A program made the translations under genes and the position numbers. A stretch of DNA of 38,870 bases, taken from contig JAXDZY010000086.1 of assembly GCA_034086685.1 (NCBI GenBank), positions 1 to 38,870 on the forward strand, written 5' to 3'. Under the pieces are notes generated by a model. It had not been told where the DNA came from. It searched no databases and saw only the letters and a list, made by a program, of their open reading frames with translations. The stretch's first letter is position 1, and every line of letters begins with the position of its first letter. Source of the stretch: TWA4 sp034086685 (lineage in GTDB: Bacteria > Bacillota > Clostridia > Lachnospirales > Lachnospiraceae). Shown piece after piece: positions 14,766-24,343 of this stretch.

Positions 14766-16082
14766 ATGACATACGAAGAAGCAAAAGAATATCTGGCAGA
14801 GATATCTCATTCCGGGATCGTGCTGGGGCTGGATACCATGCGCGAACTGCTGGCGCGGCTGGATAATCCACAGGAGAAATTGAAGTTTGTCCATATTGCA
14901 GGAACAAACGGAAAGGGATCTACACTGGCATTTATCAGTACAATTCTGCAGTGCGCAGGATATACAGTGGGACGTTATGCATCTCCACGTGTATTTGAAT
15001 ATGAGGAATTTGTACAGGTCAACGGACAGAATATTGAAAGAGAAGCATTTTGCCGCTACGTCAGGCAGATAAAAAATGCGGTCACTTCCATGGAAGCGGA
15101 AGGAATGCAGCGTCCCACACTTTTTGAAGTGGAAACTGCCATCGGATTTCTGTATTTTGTGGAAATGGAATGTGATGCAGTTGTGCTGGAATGTGGTATG
15201 GGCGGACGTGATGATGCCACCAATGTGATTGAGAATATTCTCTGCAACGTGCTGACCCCCATCGGCATGGATCATATGGGTTTTCTGGGAGATACTCTGG
15301 AAGAGATCACAGAGGTTAAGGCAGGAATTATTAAAAACCGCGCTCCGGTCTGTATGGGCAGACAGCAGAAGCGTGCCCGTCTGGTCATCGAAAAAATCTG
15401 CGGCCGCATGGGCTGTCCTCTGATTCAGACAGATGATTCCAGACTTCGTGTGTATGATGAACTGGAGTTTGCCCAGGATGGAGCTCCCATGATCCGCTTT
15501 GATTACAAATATCTGACCGATCTCAGAATCCGTCTCATCGGCCGTTATCAGGTGGATAATGCCTGTCTGGCCATTGAAGCGGCAAAAGTCATGGATGACT
15601 GGGGACTGAACATTACCACGGAACATATCCGCGAGGGTCTGGCAAAAACCGTATGGCCCGGACGTTTTGATACAATTTCCGTAAAACCCCGTATTCTGGT
15701 GGATGGAGCTCATAATCCGCACGGCATGAAACAGCTGAAGGAATCTCTGGAATATTATTTCCGTGATAAACGGATCGTGGGAATTATGGGGGTCCTGGCA
15801 GATAAAGCCTATGATGAGGAATGCGAGATGATGGCCCCTCTGTTTGACAGAATGTTTACCATAACTCCGCCTGAAAATCCCCGTGCTCTGGAAGCCGGAA
15901 AACTGGCCGGAGTGCTGAAAAACTATCATGCGGATGTGACTGCCTGCGAAAGCATTGCGGCAGCTGTGGACGCAGCTCTGAAGGATGCGGGTGAGGATGA
16001 CGTGATCGTAATATTCGGCTCCCTTTCCTATATCGGGGAAGCGTGCCGTATCGTGAAAAAGGCAGTATCAGAAAAAAAATAG
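14766..16082 (+). CDS. folC: Bifunctional folylpolyglutamate synthase/dihydrofolate synthase FolC
   Basis: The 438-residue enzyme adds glutamate to dihydropteroate and folates using ATP in the cytoplasm. The Mur-ligase type P-loop GTNGKGS is at 46-52. Further family motifs are the FEVETAIGF segment, the LECGMGGRDDATN segment with the metal-binding region, MDHMGFLGDTL, and DGAHNPHG near 318 at the domain boundary. The start at 14766 has AGGAGGG just upstream; a GTG 66 bp earlier gives an N-terminus without family similarity. pheA begins 9 bp after the stop. A long antisense frame on the minus strand is a shadow. Confidence 0.96.
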   Translation: MTYEEAKEYLAEISHSGIVLGLDTMRELLARLDNPQEKLKFVHIAGTNGKGSTLAFISTILQCAGYTVGRYASPRVFEYEEFVQVNGQNIEREAFCRYVRQIKNAVTSMEAEGMQRPTLFEVETAIGFLYFVEMECDAVVLECGMGGRDDATNVIENILCNVLTPIGMDHMGFLGDTLEEITEVKAGIIKNRAPVCMGRQQKRARLVIEKICGRMGCPLIQTDDSRLRVYDELEFAQDGAPMIRFDYKYLTDLRIRLIGRYQVDNACLAIEAAKVMDDWGLNITTEHIREGLAKTVWPGRFDTISVKPRILVDGAHNPHGMKQLKESLEYYFRDKRIVGIMGVLADKAYDEECEMMAPLFDRMFTITPPENPRALEAGKLAGVLKNYHADVTACESIAAAVDAALKDAGEDDVIVIFGSLSYIGEACRIVKKAVSEKK

Positions 16083-16091
16083 GGAAATAAA

Positions 16092-17330
16092 ATGATTGGT
16101 GATGAAAATATGAGTGAAGAAGTAAAAAAAGAATCGATTCCGGAAGAGAACAGTGACAATGTCTCCAATACCGGAAAAGAAACCGTGCTGGACAAGGAAA
16201 TGAGTCTGAAGGAAGTCCGGCAAAGGCTTGACGAAGTGGACAGACAGATAGTGGAACTGTATCAGAAGCGTATGGATCTGTCTATTCAGGTGGCAGAAAG
16301 CAAGATGCAGTCCAACCGTCCCATCCGCGATGTGCGCAGGGAAAATCAGAAGCTGGAGATGGTGAAGTCTCTTGTCCAGAAAGGCAGTGACAAAAAGAAT
16401 GTGGAAGAACTGTTCCGTATGCTTATGTCTGCCAGCAGAAAATATCAGTATCATCTTATGAGCAAATACAGCAACGGCGGCTGCCGGATTCCCTTTCAGG
16501 AAGTGGATGAGCTTCCTGTCCGTGACTGCCGGGTTGTCTACACGGGTGTGGAAGGTGCATTTGCTCATGAAGCAACTCTGAAGTATTTCGGTAAAGATGT
16601 AATCAGTTTTCATGTACCCACTTTCGAAGAGAGTATGAATGCTCTTTCCGGCGGACGTGCTGATTTTGCAGTAATTCCCATTGAGAATACTTCAGCCGGT
16701 GTGGTAGCGGATGTCTACGATCTTCTTGTAAAATGCGACAATTATATTGTGGATGAAATGGATCTTCCTGTGGTACAGTCTCTGCTGGTCGTTCCGGGAA
16801 CGAAACTGGAAGAAATCGATACGATTTATTCCCATCCCCAGGGAATTTCCCAGTGTAATAAGTTCCTGAATGAGCATAAGGAGATTACAACCATTGAGAA
16901 GAGCAATACTGCTCTGGCAGCCAGAATGGTGGCAGAGGAGGGAATCCGCAGTCATGCGGCCATTGCCAGCCAGGTTGCAGGTGAGCTTTACGGTCTGGAG
17001 ACTCTTATTTCTCCTCTGAATCATAACCTGGCCAATATGACCAAATTCGCTATTATTTCCAATAAGAAGATTTTCAGGAAGGATGCTCAGCATATCAGCA
17101 TCTGTTTTGAGAGTGAGCATGATCCGGGTTCTCTGTACCGTCTCATGTCTCATATTATTTATAATAATCTGAATATGATCAAGCTGGAGTCGAGACCGGT
17201 GCCCGGTCAGACCTGGGAATATCGATTCTTTATGAACTTTGATGGAAATTTCAATCAGTCAGGTGTTAAAAATGCGTTGACGGGAATTTCCGAGGAAGCA
17301 GTCAGTTTCAAGATTCTGGGAAGCTTCTGA
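16092..17330 (+). CDS. pheA: Bifunctional chorismate mutase/prephenate dehydratase (P-protein)
   Basis: The 412-residue protein makes phenylpyruvate from chorismate through prephenate. An acidic N-terminal tail of about 37 residues precedes an AroQ-type chorismate mutase domain (about 38-125, with the RLDEVDRQIVELYQKR helix and Lys71). The prephenate dehydratase domain runs from about 147 to 325 and carries the TKF triplet at 317-319. A C-terminal ACT domain (about 334-410) has the ESRP motif at 366-369 that binds phenylalanine in the family, so feedback control is likely. The ATG at 16092 has an AGGGA site; an ATG 18 bp later is possible. It is 9 bp from folC. Confidence 0.95.
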   Translation: MIGDENMSEEVKKESIPEENSDNVSNTGKETVLDKEMSLKEVRQRLDEVDRQIVELYQKRMDLSIQVAESKMQSNRPIRDVRRENQKLEMVKSLVQKGSDKKNVEELFRMLMSASRKYQYHLMSKYSNGGCRIPFQEVDELPVRDCRVVYTGVEGAFAHEATLKYFGKDVISFHVPTFEESMNALSGGRADFAVIPIENTSAGVVADVYDLLVKCDNYIVDEMDLPVVQSLLVVPGTKLEEIDTIYSHPQGISQCNKFLNEHKEITTIEKSNTALAARMVAEEGIRSHAAIASQVAGELYGLETLISPLNHNLANMTKFAIISNKKIFRKDAQHISICFESEHDPGSLYRLMSHIIYNNLNMIKLESRPVPGQTWEYRFFMNFDGNFNQSGVKNALTGISEEAVSFKILGSF

Positions 17331-17392
17331 TCCGCAGGAAACTTTTCGTGAACTGACGCATGTTTGAAGGACAAACGAAAAGGAGGAAAACA

Positions 17393-18925
17393 ATGGCAGT
17401 ATATTTATTTGCAGCAATTGATGTGGGGTCTTATGATCTGAGCATGACAATTTACCAGATTTCCGAAAAAGGTAATATCAAAGCGGTTGATCATCTGACA
17501 CAGAGTGTTGCTGCCGGACATGATACATACCGGAAGGGACGTATCAGTTATTCGCATATTAATGAGATGTGCGGAATTTTAAGCCATTTTTCTGAAGTGA
17601 TGAAAAGTTATCACATCAGCAGCTACCGGGCGTATGGCACCAGTGCGCTTCGGGAAGCAGAGAACCGGGAAATCGTGCTGGATCAGATCAAGATAAAAAC
17701 GGGTATTGATGTTACTGTTCTGAGCAATGCGGAACAGCGTTTTCTCTGTTATAAAGCGATTGCCATAAAAGAGGCAGAGTTCGAAGCAATTATTCAGAAA
17801 GGAACCGCCATCGCAGATGTGGGATCGGGCAGTACTCAGTTGTCCCTGTTTGATAAGGATGCACTGGTGACGACCCAGTATCTGAGACTCGGCTCCGTGC
17901 GTTCCCAGGATATGCTGGATTTTGCAGGAACAGATCTGCATGACCGGAAAAATCTTACGGAGGAGCTGATTGATGCGGATATACAGACTTTTAAACGTCT
18001 GTATCTGAAAGACCGCAAGATTCAGAATCTGATCGTAACCGGTATGTGTGCGCCATTTCTGGGCAAACGGACCGGCGGCCAGCAGAAGGATCGTCTGACA
18101 GTGGAGGAATTTAATGAAATCTATGAAAAAGTCATTACGCTGACTCCATATGAGCTGAGCAGAGCCATGGATATTTCCATTGAGCACGCATATCTGATGC
18201 TGCCCAGTGTCATGATTTATAAAAAGATTCTGGATATAACCGGCGCAGAGCTTATGTGGATTCCCGGTGTTTCTCTTTCAGATGGCATTGTTGCGGAATT
18301 TGCACTGGATAAAAAGCTGATTCATTTCAATCATGATTTTACGGAAGATATTCTGTATTCTGCAAGAAATATTGCAAAACGGTATAAATCGAACCAGAAG
18401 CATGCGCAGAGTCTGGAAAAACTGGCTCTGGTTATTTTCGACAGCACCAGGAAGTATCACGGTCTGGGGAAAAGGGAGCGTCTTCTTCTTCGAATTGCGG
18501 CAATCCTGCACGACTGCGGCAAATTTGTCAGCATGACGGATCCCGCGGACAGTGCATATTACATCATTATGTCCACGGAGATCATCGGACTGTCTCAGGC
18601 TGAGCAGAGGCTGATCGCGAATATTGTAAAATACTATCCTCAGGATTTTGATTACGGGGTATTAAAAGAGGAAGGCGTGGAGAAGCGCAATGTGATTGCA
18701 AAGCTGGTGGCGATTCTGAAGGTTGCCGGTGTTCTGGACCGCAGTCACAGACAGAAAATTGATTCCATCCGCTGTACCATTAAAAATGATCAGCTGATTC
18801 TGACAACAGATGCGGTGAAGGATATTACTCTGGAACAGAATCTGCTGGCTTCAAAGGCTGACTTTTTCGAAGAGGTATATGGTATCCGTCCTGTTCTCAG
18901 GAAAAAACGTTCACAGCGGCTTTAA
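17393..18925 (+). CDS. ppx: Ppx/GppA family phosphatase with HD-type C-terminal domain
   Basis: The 510-residue protein belongs to the exopolyphosphatase/guanosine pentaphosphate phosphatase family. The actin-like ATPase fold is marked by AIDVGSYDLSM near residues 8-18, YGTSALREAEN at 81-91 and ADVGSGSTQL at 141-150. The C-terminal half carries an HD-like domain with ILHDCGKFV, as in long Ppx proteins. It should release phosphate from polyphosphate or from pppGpp. The ATG at 17393 follows AAAAGGAGGAAAACA. ppk starts 15 bp after its stop, so enzymes making and degrading polyphosphate are cotranscribed. Confidence 0.93.
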   Translation: MAVYLFAAIDVGSYDLSMTIYQISEKGNIKAVDHLTQSVAAGHDTYRKGRISYSHINEMCGILSHFSEVMKSYHISSYRAYGTSALREAENREIVLDQIKIKTGIDVTVLSNAEQRFLCYKAIAIKEAEFEAIIQKGTAIADVGSGSTQLSLFDKDALVTTQYLRLGSVRSQDMLDFAGTDLHDRKNLTEELIDADIQTFKRLYLKDRKIQNLIVTGMCAPFLGKRTGGQQKDRLTVEEFNEIYEKVITLTPYELSRAMDISIEHAYLMLPSVMIYKKILDITGAELMWIPGVSLSDGIVAEFALDKKLIHFNHDFTEDILYSARNIAKRYKSNQKHAQSLEKLALVIFDSTRKYHGLGKRERLLLRIAAILHDCGKFVSMTDPADSAYYIIMSTEIIGLSQAEQRLIANIVKYYPQDFDYGVLKEEGVEKRNVIAKLVAILKVAGVLDRSHRQKIDSIRCTIKNDQLILTTDAVKDITLEQNLLASKADFFEEVYGIRPVLRKKRSQRL

Positions 18926-18940
18926 TACGGAGGAAAATTC

Positions 18941-21166
18941 ATGGCTGAATTAAAAAATGAAAATAAAAAGGATTTTACCAAATATGAATATTACAGAAAT
19001 CGTGAATTGAGCTGGCTGGCATTTAATTACCGGGTGCTCAGCGAGGCAAAGGATAAAACAATCCCTCTTCTGGAGCGCTGTAAGTTCCTGGGGATCACGG
19101 CTTCAAATCTGGATGAATTTATCATGGTCCGCGTGGCTTCTCTAAAGGATCAGGTCAGTGCAGGCTATGATAAACGCGATATTGCAGGAATGAATGCCAA
19201 AGAGCAGCTGGAAAAGCTGATTCCTGCCATTCATGAGTTTACGGACCAGCAGTATCAGGTGTACAACCGTTCTCTCCTTCCTGCTCTGAAAAAGGCAGGA
19301 ATTGAAGTTATTACCTCTCATGAACAGCTGACACCGGAGCAGGGAAAGATTGTGGATAAATATTTTATGGAATCCGTTTATCCTGTTCTGACTCCCATGG
19401 CAGTGGATCCGTCACGACCTTTTCCTCTGGTGCGGAATAAATCTCTGAATATTGCGGTACTTCTGCAGTATAAGAAGGAGAAAAAGGAAGATAAAAAAGG
19501 TGACAGGAATTCCGGGAAGGGAAGTCTGTTAAACCATGCTCAGGAAGTAGAGTTTGTAACGGTTCAGGTACCTTCTGTACTTCCGAGAATCTTCCGTCTG
19601 CCTGAAGAGGGCTGCAAGCTGATTCTTCTGGAGGAAATTATTGAGCGTAATATCGGCAAGCTGTTTTTAAATTATGATATCATGTGTGCATATCCGTATC
19701 GTGTCATGAGAAATTCAGATCTGGCCATCGATGAGGAGGAATCCGTAGATCTGCTTCAGACAATCGAAAAACAGCTGAAAAAACGTGCATGGGGTGAGGT
19801 TATCCGTCTGGAAGTACAGGCAGATATGGATAAACGCGTCTTAAAGTACCTTAAAAAAGAATTTTCCATTCACGAAGAGGATATTTTCAAGATTAACGGT
19901 CCTCTGGATATTACCATGATGTCAAAAATGTCCGGTGCTGCAGGAGATGAATTTGCCCATCTGAAGGATCCGAAGCATATTCCTCAGCCGATTCCGCAGT
20001 TCCAGAACGATGATGATATCTTCACCAATATCCGCAGGGGAGATATTCTTATGCATCATCCTTACCAGACATTTGACAATGTGGTGGATTTTGTCCGCCA
20101 GGCGGCGAAAGATCCTACGGTTCTGGCAATCAAACAGACGCTGTACCGTGTCAGCGGTAATTCTCCTATTATTGCGGCTCTGGCAAAAGCTGCCGAGAAC
20201 GGCAAGCAGGTAACGGTTCTGGTGGAACTGAAAGCACGTTTCGATGAAGAAAATAATATCCACTGGGCAAAGAAGCTGGAAAGAGCCGGCTGCCATGTTA
20301 TTTATGGTCTGCTGGGTCTGAAGACACACTGTAAGATCACTCTGGTGGTGCGTATGGAGGAGGACGGTATCCGCCGCTATGTGCATCTGGGAACCGGCAA
20401 TTACAATGATTCCACGGCGAAATTATATACCGATACGGGCCTGATGACCTGTAATGAAAAGATCGGTGAGGACGCTACAGCCGTATTTAACATGCTGTCC
20501 GGTTATTCTGAGCCGCTGGCATGGAATGCACTGGCAGTGGCTCCTCTGTGGCTGAAGGATAAATTCCTGTATCTGATCGGAAGAGAACGGGATCTGGCTC
20601 TGGAAGGAAAACAGGCAAGAATTGTGGCAAAGATGAATTCACTGAGTGATCCTGTGATCATCCGTGCACTGTATGAGGCTTCAGCAGCCGGTGTAAAAAT
20701 TGATCTGATCGTCCGCGGCATCTGCTGTCTGAAAACAGGTATACCTGAGGTCAGTGAAAATATTACTGTACGCTCCATTGTGGGGACCTTCCTGGAGCAC
20801 AGCCGCATTTATTATTTCCATAATAATGGTGCAGAAGAGCTTTATATGGCCAGCGCGGACTGGATGCCCAGAAATCTGGACCGCCGTGTGGAAATCATGT
20901 TCCCTGTGGAAGATCCGGCTCTCAAGGAGGAAGTTAAGGAGATTCTGCGTGTGACTCTGCGGGACAATTTAAAAGCCCGTTTCCTGCAGCCTGACGGCTC
21001 CTATGAGAAGATGGACCGCCGCGGAAAAACACCTTTCTGTGCACAGGATTATTTTGTTAAGGAAGCTGCCGAACGTGTGCTCCATCCGGAAAAAACAACG
21101 GATACCAGACGTTTTATTCCCATGACTGCTTTTGTGGAAGAACAGGAAAACGAAGATGCTGATTGA
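18941..21166 (+). CDS. ppk: Polyphosphate kinase 1
   Basis: The 741-residue enzyme reversibly transfers the terminal phosphate of ATP to inorganic polyphosphate. The N-terminal domain starts with the RELSWLAFNYRVL segment common to PPK1, followed by the NLDEFIMVRVASL helix. The two catalytic-domain histidines are His463 in LKTHCK and His482 in HLGTGNYN; the 19-residue spacing matches E. coli PPK (435 and 454). A Lys-rich insertion lies near residues 180-195. The ATG has a CGGAGGAAA site. The last 11 bases overlap the start of the M19 dipeptidase gene. Confidence 0.97.
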   Translation: MAELKNENKKDFTKYEYYRNRELSWLAFNYRVLSEAKDKTIPLLERCKFLGITASNLDEFIMVRVASLKDQVSAGYDKRDIAGMNAKEQLEKLIPAIHEFTDQQYQVYNRSLLPALKKAGIEVITSHEQLTPEQGKIVDKYFMESVYPVLTPMAVDPSRPFPLVRNKSLNIAVLLQYKKEKKEDKKGDRNSGKGSLLNHAQEVEFVTVQVPSVLPRIFRLPEEGCKLILLEEIIERNIGKLFLNYDIMCAYPYRVMRNSDLAIDEEESVDLLQTIEKQLKKRAWGEVIRLEVQADMDKRVLKYLKKEFSIHEEDIFKINGPLDITMMSKMSGAAGDEFAHLKDPKHIPQPIPQFQNDDDIFTNIRRGDILMHHPYQTFDNVVDFVRQAAKDPTVLAIKQTLYRVSGNSPIIAALAKAAENGKQVTVLVELKARFDEENNIHWAKKLERAGCHVIYGLLGLKTHCKITLVVRMEEDGIRRYVHLGTGNYNDSTAKLYTDTGLMTCNEKIGEDATAVFNMLSGYSEPLAWNALAVAPLWLKDKFLYLIGRERDLALEGKQARIVAKMNSLSDPVIIRALYEASAAGVKIDLIVRGICCLKTGIPEVSENITVRSIVGTFLEHSRIYYFHNNGAEELYMASADWMPRNLDRRVEIMFPVEDPALKEEVKEILRVTLRDNLKARFLQPDGSYEKMDRRGKTPFCAQDYFVKEAAERVLHPEKTTDTRRFIPMTAFVEEQENEDAD

Positions 21167-22133
21167 TATGCATTGTGATACCATCTGTGAGCTGTGGAAT
21201 CATCCGGAGCAGTCTCTGCTGGAAAATAACCTGGCCGTAGATGTGAATAAACTCCGAAAGGGAGATTATCTGCTGCAGAATTTTGCTCTGTTTGTGTACA
21301 ACAGAGAGGGTACGGATCCCTATGAGGCCTGCATGAATCTGTATGATTGTTTTCTGAAACAGATGGAACTGACAGCAGGAGAAATCAGGCAGGTGACAAC
21401 AGCCGGGGAGATGGAAAAGAACCGGGAAGAGGGTTTTTTATCCGCCATGCTCACCATTGAGGAAGGGGCAGTCTGCAGGGGAAAAACCGATATTCTGCAG
21501 GAATTCTATGATAAGGGTGTGCGCATGATGACACTTACCTGGAATTTCGAGAATGAACTGGGTTTTCCCAACTGTATCATTGACAGCAAAGGAAAAAGAA
21601 AGCCTTTTGCCAATGAATCGCAGGGGCTTAAAAAAGCCGGTTTTGAGATTATTGAAGCCATGGAAAGTATGGGAATGATTGTGGATGTGTCGCATCTTTC
21701 CGATGCGGGATTTATGGATGTGGCTTCCACACTGAAAGTACCTTTCGCGGCCAGCCATTCCAACAGCCGCGAAATCTGTCCTCATCCCCGGAATCTGACA
21801 GATCAGATGCTTCGGATTCTTGGAGAAAAAGGAGGAGTGGCCGGTCTGAATCTTTACGGAGCTTTTGTAAATCCCATGCTGACTTCAGGTAATACAGAAT
21901 GCCGGATTGAGGATCTGTTAAAACATGCGCATCATATGGCGGATGTGGGCGGAATGGACTGTGTCGCTCTCGGAACCGATTTTGACGGTTTTGAAGGAGA
22001 CTCTGAATTCCGGACTGCTGCAGATATGAAGGATCTGCCGGAATATCTGCATAAAAGCGGATTTTCATGGGAAGAAGTGGATAAAATTACATACAGGAAT
22101 ACGGCCCGTTTGTATCGGGAAATATTGAAATAA
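21156..22133 (+). CDS. Membrane dipeptidase (peptidase family M19)
   Basis: The 325-residue protein is a renal-dipeptidase type zinc hydrolase of dipeptides. The metal ligands are visible as His6 and Asp8 in DMHCDT, a glutamate at 102-103 in TIEEGA, His180 in VDVSHLSD and His201 in ASHSNSR; GTDFDG near 279 is a further conserved site. There is no signal peptide, so it acts in the cytoplasm despite the family name. The ATG at 21156 lies inside the last codons of ppk, an 11 bp overlap that suggests coupled translation. A hairpin follows in the gap before the thioesterase gene. Confidence 0.93.
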   Translation: MLIDMHCDTICELWNHPEQSLLENNLAVDVNKLRKGDYLLQNFALFVYNREGTDPYEACMNLYDCFLKQMELTAGEIRQVTTAGEMEKNREEGFLSAMLTIEEGAVCRGKTDILQEFYDKGVRMMTLTWNFENELGFPNCIIDSKGKRKPFANESQGLKKAGFEIIEAMESMGMIVDVSHLSDAGFMDVASTLKVPFAASHSNSREICPHPRNLTDQMLRILGEKGGVAGLNLYGAFVNPMLTSGNTECRIEDLLKHAHHMADVGGMDCVALGTDFDGFEGDSEFRTAADMKDLPEYLHKSGFSWEEVDKITYRNTARLYREILK

Positions 22134-22141
22134 AGTACCTG

Positions 22142-22183
22142 TCAGGATCCGGTATGGAAGATTGCTTTTCCTGCCGGATCTGA
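22142..22183 (+). other. Intercistronic RNA hairpin without T-run
   Basis: TCAGGATCCGG (22142-22152) pairs with CCGGATCTGA (22174-22183) with one bulged G, and the loop holds an inner GGAA/TTCC pairing. No T-run follows, so it is unlikely to terminate strongly; it may protect the 3' end of the upstream message. Confidence 0.5.
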
Positions 22184-22237
22184 GCAGACGCGGGTCGGAA
22201 TATGTCTGCTGGGCAGATGAGATGCAGGAGGCAGGAA

Positions 22238-22987
22238 ATGTATTATACATTTAAAAGCAGGGTTCGTTACAGCGAATGTGATCAGTCAGGTCAGCTTTCG
22301 CTGGTAAATATGATAAATTATTTTCAGGACTGCTCTGTATTCCAGTCGGAATATGTGGGGCAGGGAGTGGAAAAACTGGAAGAGGAAGGAAAAGTCTGGG
22401 TTCTTTCATCCTGGAAACTGGAAATTGATCATTTCCCCATGCTGGGAGATGAGATTGAAATCGGTACTTTTGCCATCGGATTCCGTGGATTTTACGGATT
22501 TCGTAATTTTTTCATGAAAGATGCCGGAGGAAATTATCTGGTAAAGGTTTACTCCATATGGACATTTCTGGACAGACAGACCGGCCATCCCACAAAGGTT
22601 CAGCCGGAAGATGTGGAGGCATACGGAGTAGAACCGGAGCTTTCCATGAAGGATAAAAGCCGGAAGATTCCTGCTCCTGCTTTGGATGCGGCAGTGGAAG
22701 AAAAAGCCCCGGCAGCCGTGTTAAGCTATCATCTGGACACCAATCATCACGTAAATAACGGAAGATATGTGGAGATTGCATCTGCATATCTGCCTGATGA
22801 TTTTCAGGTGGGCAGCATGCATGTATCCTATAAAAAGGCTGCAGTAAAGGGAGATATGCTGTATCCTGTGGTTTTTGGCATGAAGGACAGATACCAGGTT
22901 GCTCTCAGGAATCAGCAGGGTGAGGACTACTGTGTCTGCGAATTCTGCCGGAAAGAGGATGCGCCGGTTTCTGAGGCAGGATCATGA
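22238..22987 (+). CDS. Acyl-ACP thioesterase (FatA/FatB-like)
   Basis: The 249-residue protein is a double-hotdog thioesterase that frees fatty acids from acyl carrier protein in the cytoplasm. The first half has the RVRYSECDQSGQLSLVNMINYFQD segment split across helix and strand, then a WVLSSWKLEI strand and the YSIWTFLDRQTG strand typical of bacterial FatA-like enzymes. The second hotdog has the LDTNHHVNNGRYVEI block with the conserved Asp, Asn and His. The start at 22238 follows AGGAGGCAGGAA. It lies between the dipeptidase and cvfB. Confidence 0.93.
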   Translation: MYYTFKSRVRYSECDQSGQLSLVNMINYFQDCSVFQSEYVGQGVEKLEEEGKVWVLSSWKLEIDHFPMLGDEIEIGTFAIGFRGFYGFRNFFMKDAGGNYLVKVYSIWTFLDRQTGHPTKVQPEDVEAYGVEPELSMKDKSRKIPAPALDAAVEEKAPAAVLSYHLDTNHHVNNGRYVEIASAYLPDDFQVGSMHVSYKKAAVKGDMLYPVVFGMKDRYQVALRNQQGEDYCVCEFCRKEDAPVSEAGS

Positions 22988-23038
22988 AATCTTTTCTGCA
23001 GAGAAATATAAGAAGTATATAAGAAAGGTTTAGTGTTT

Positions 23039-23872
23039 ATGATAGAATTAGGAAAGACCCAGGAACTGGTCATCCATCGAATCAACGAGCATGGTGGTTT
23101 TTTAGGTGAACCACATGACAGCAGAAATGTGGTGCTGCTTCCCGGGAAGCAGCTGCCGGAAGGTGCTGCCCAGGGAGATAGAATCAGGGTATTTATCTAC
23201 CGGGATTCTCAGGACCGGCTGATTGCGACCATTCACAGGCCTGCCATGGAGCTGGGAGAGATTGCCCGCCTGAAGGTGGTATCGGTCAGTAAAATCGGAG
23301 CATTTCTGGACTGGGGTCTGGAAAAGGATCTGTTTCTTCCTTTTAAAGAGCAGACCAGCAGGATTAAAAAGAATGATTATTGTGTTGTGAAGCTGTATGT
23401 GGATAAAAGTGACCGTCTCTGCGCATCCATGAAAGTCTATGATCTGATGGAGGCTCCAAGTCCCTATAAAACAGGGGATCAGGTGAGTGGTGTTATCTAT
23501 CAGATCAGCGAAACTCTGGGTGCTCTGGTAGCTGTGGACATGCGTTATCATGGCCTGATTCCCTTGAAGGAGCTGTTCGGCGAACATCGTGTGGGAGAAA
23601 AGGTGGAAGCCCGTGTAACAAAGGTTCGTGAGGACGGCAGACTGAATCTGACTATTCGTGAAAAGGCTTACCGTCAGATGGATCTGGATGCGGAGGCAGT
23701 TTATGAAAGAATCAGTTATCGGGGCGGACATCTGCCTTTTACGGACAAAGCAGCACCCATGGTCATCGAAAAAGAATTCGGTTTAAGCAAAAATGCATTT
23801 AAACGTGCAGTGGGACGTTTGCTGAAGGAAAAGAAAGTTCAGATTACCGATAGCGGAATTGATATTATTTAA
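23039..23872 (+). CDS. cvfB: CvfB-like S1 RNA-binding protein
   Basis: The 277-residue protein has the order of the CvfB/YitL family: two N-terminal S1-like OB domains, a third canonical S1 domain (about residues 145-215) and a C-terminal winged helix (about 220-277, containing FGLSKNAFKRAVGRLLKE). In Staphylococcus this family binds RNA and affects virulence gene expression; in other Firmicutes its targets are unclear. The ATG at 23039 follows AGAAAGG; a GTG 6 bp upstream is less well placed. It ends the co-oriented run that starts at folC. Confidence 0.93.
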   Translation: MIELGKTQELVIHRINEHGGFLGEPHDSRNVVLLPGKQLPEGAAQGDRIRVFIYRDSQDRLIATIHRPAMELGEIARLKVVSVSKIGAFLDWGLEKDLFLPFKEQTSRIKKNDYCVVKLYVDKSDRLCASMKVYDLMEAPSPYKTGDQVSGVIYQISETLGALVAVDMRYHGLIPLKELFGEHRVGEKVEARVTKVREDGRLNLTIREKAYRQMDLDAEAVYERISYRGGHLPFTDKAAPMVIEKEFGLSKNAFKRAVGRLLKEKKVQITDSGIDII

Positions 23873-24016
23873 TTGTTATTTCAAAAGATATTACTCATAA
23901 AACTGTTATAACGCGTTACCACAGAGAAGTGATGATGCTGTAATAAGGCATAAAAAACATGAATTTATGGGCATCAATATCAACAAAAACCATGTGTAAT
24001 TCTGGCAAAAAGTTAT

Positions 24017-24058
24017 AAATCAGGCGGAATTTTTATTGTATTCCAGCCTGATTTTTAA
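24017..24058 (+). terminator. Terminator after cvfB
   Basis: AAATCAGGC-GGAAT (24017-24030) pairs with ATTCC-A-GCCTGATTT (24040-24053), with one bulged A, and a TTTTT run follows. It is 145 bp beyond the cvfB stop. The remainder of 23873-24343 is AT-rich with no gene or clear promoter that I can support. Confidence 0.7.
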
Positions 24059-24343
24059 TTTTTACCAGAAAAGTCAATTGATTTTCGACATATCTGAGAA
24101 AAAAAATTTGTAAATGAGAAAAGATTGGCAGAAAGAACAATGATTGCAAAATGGAGCCAAAAAGTTTGTGTGAGTTTTAACATGAACAGAGAGGCCTCTC
24201 ATAAAATCCACTAAGTTGAGAAAGTATTTTTGGTTAATTAACACATGGTAAAAAAAGAAAAATTAATGTAGGATAAGGCTATCACAAAGGTTAGCAGGCT
24301 GTAAGCGGCAGCCGGAACAAAATTATTGCAGAGGAGTATTAAA

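Noticed and set aside
14601..15929. 442-codon minus-strand ORF antisense to folC
   Set aside because: folC is a clear conserved gene in this stretch; the antisense product is rich in His, Cys and Phe and has no ribosome binding site or family similarity.
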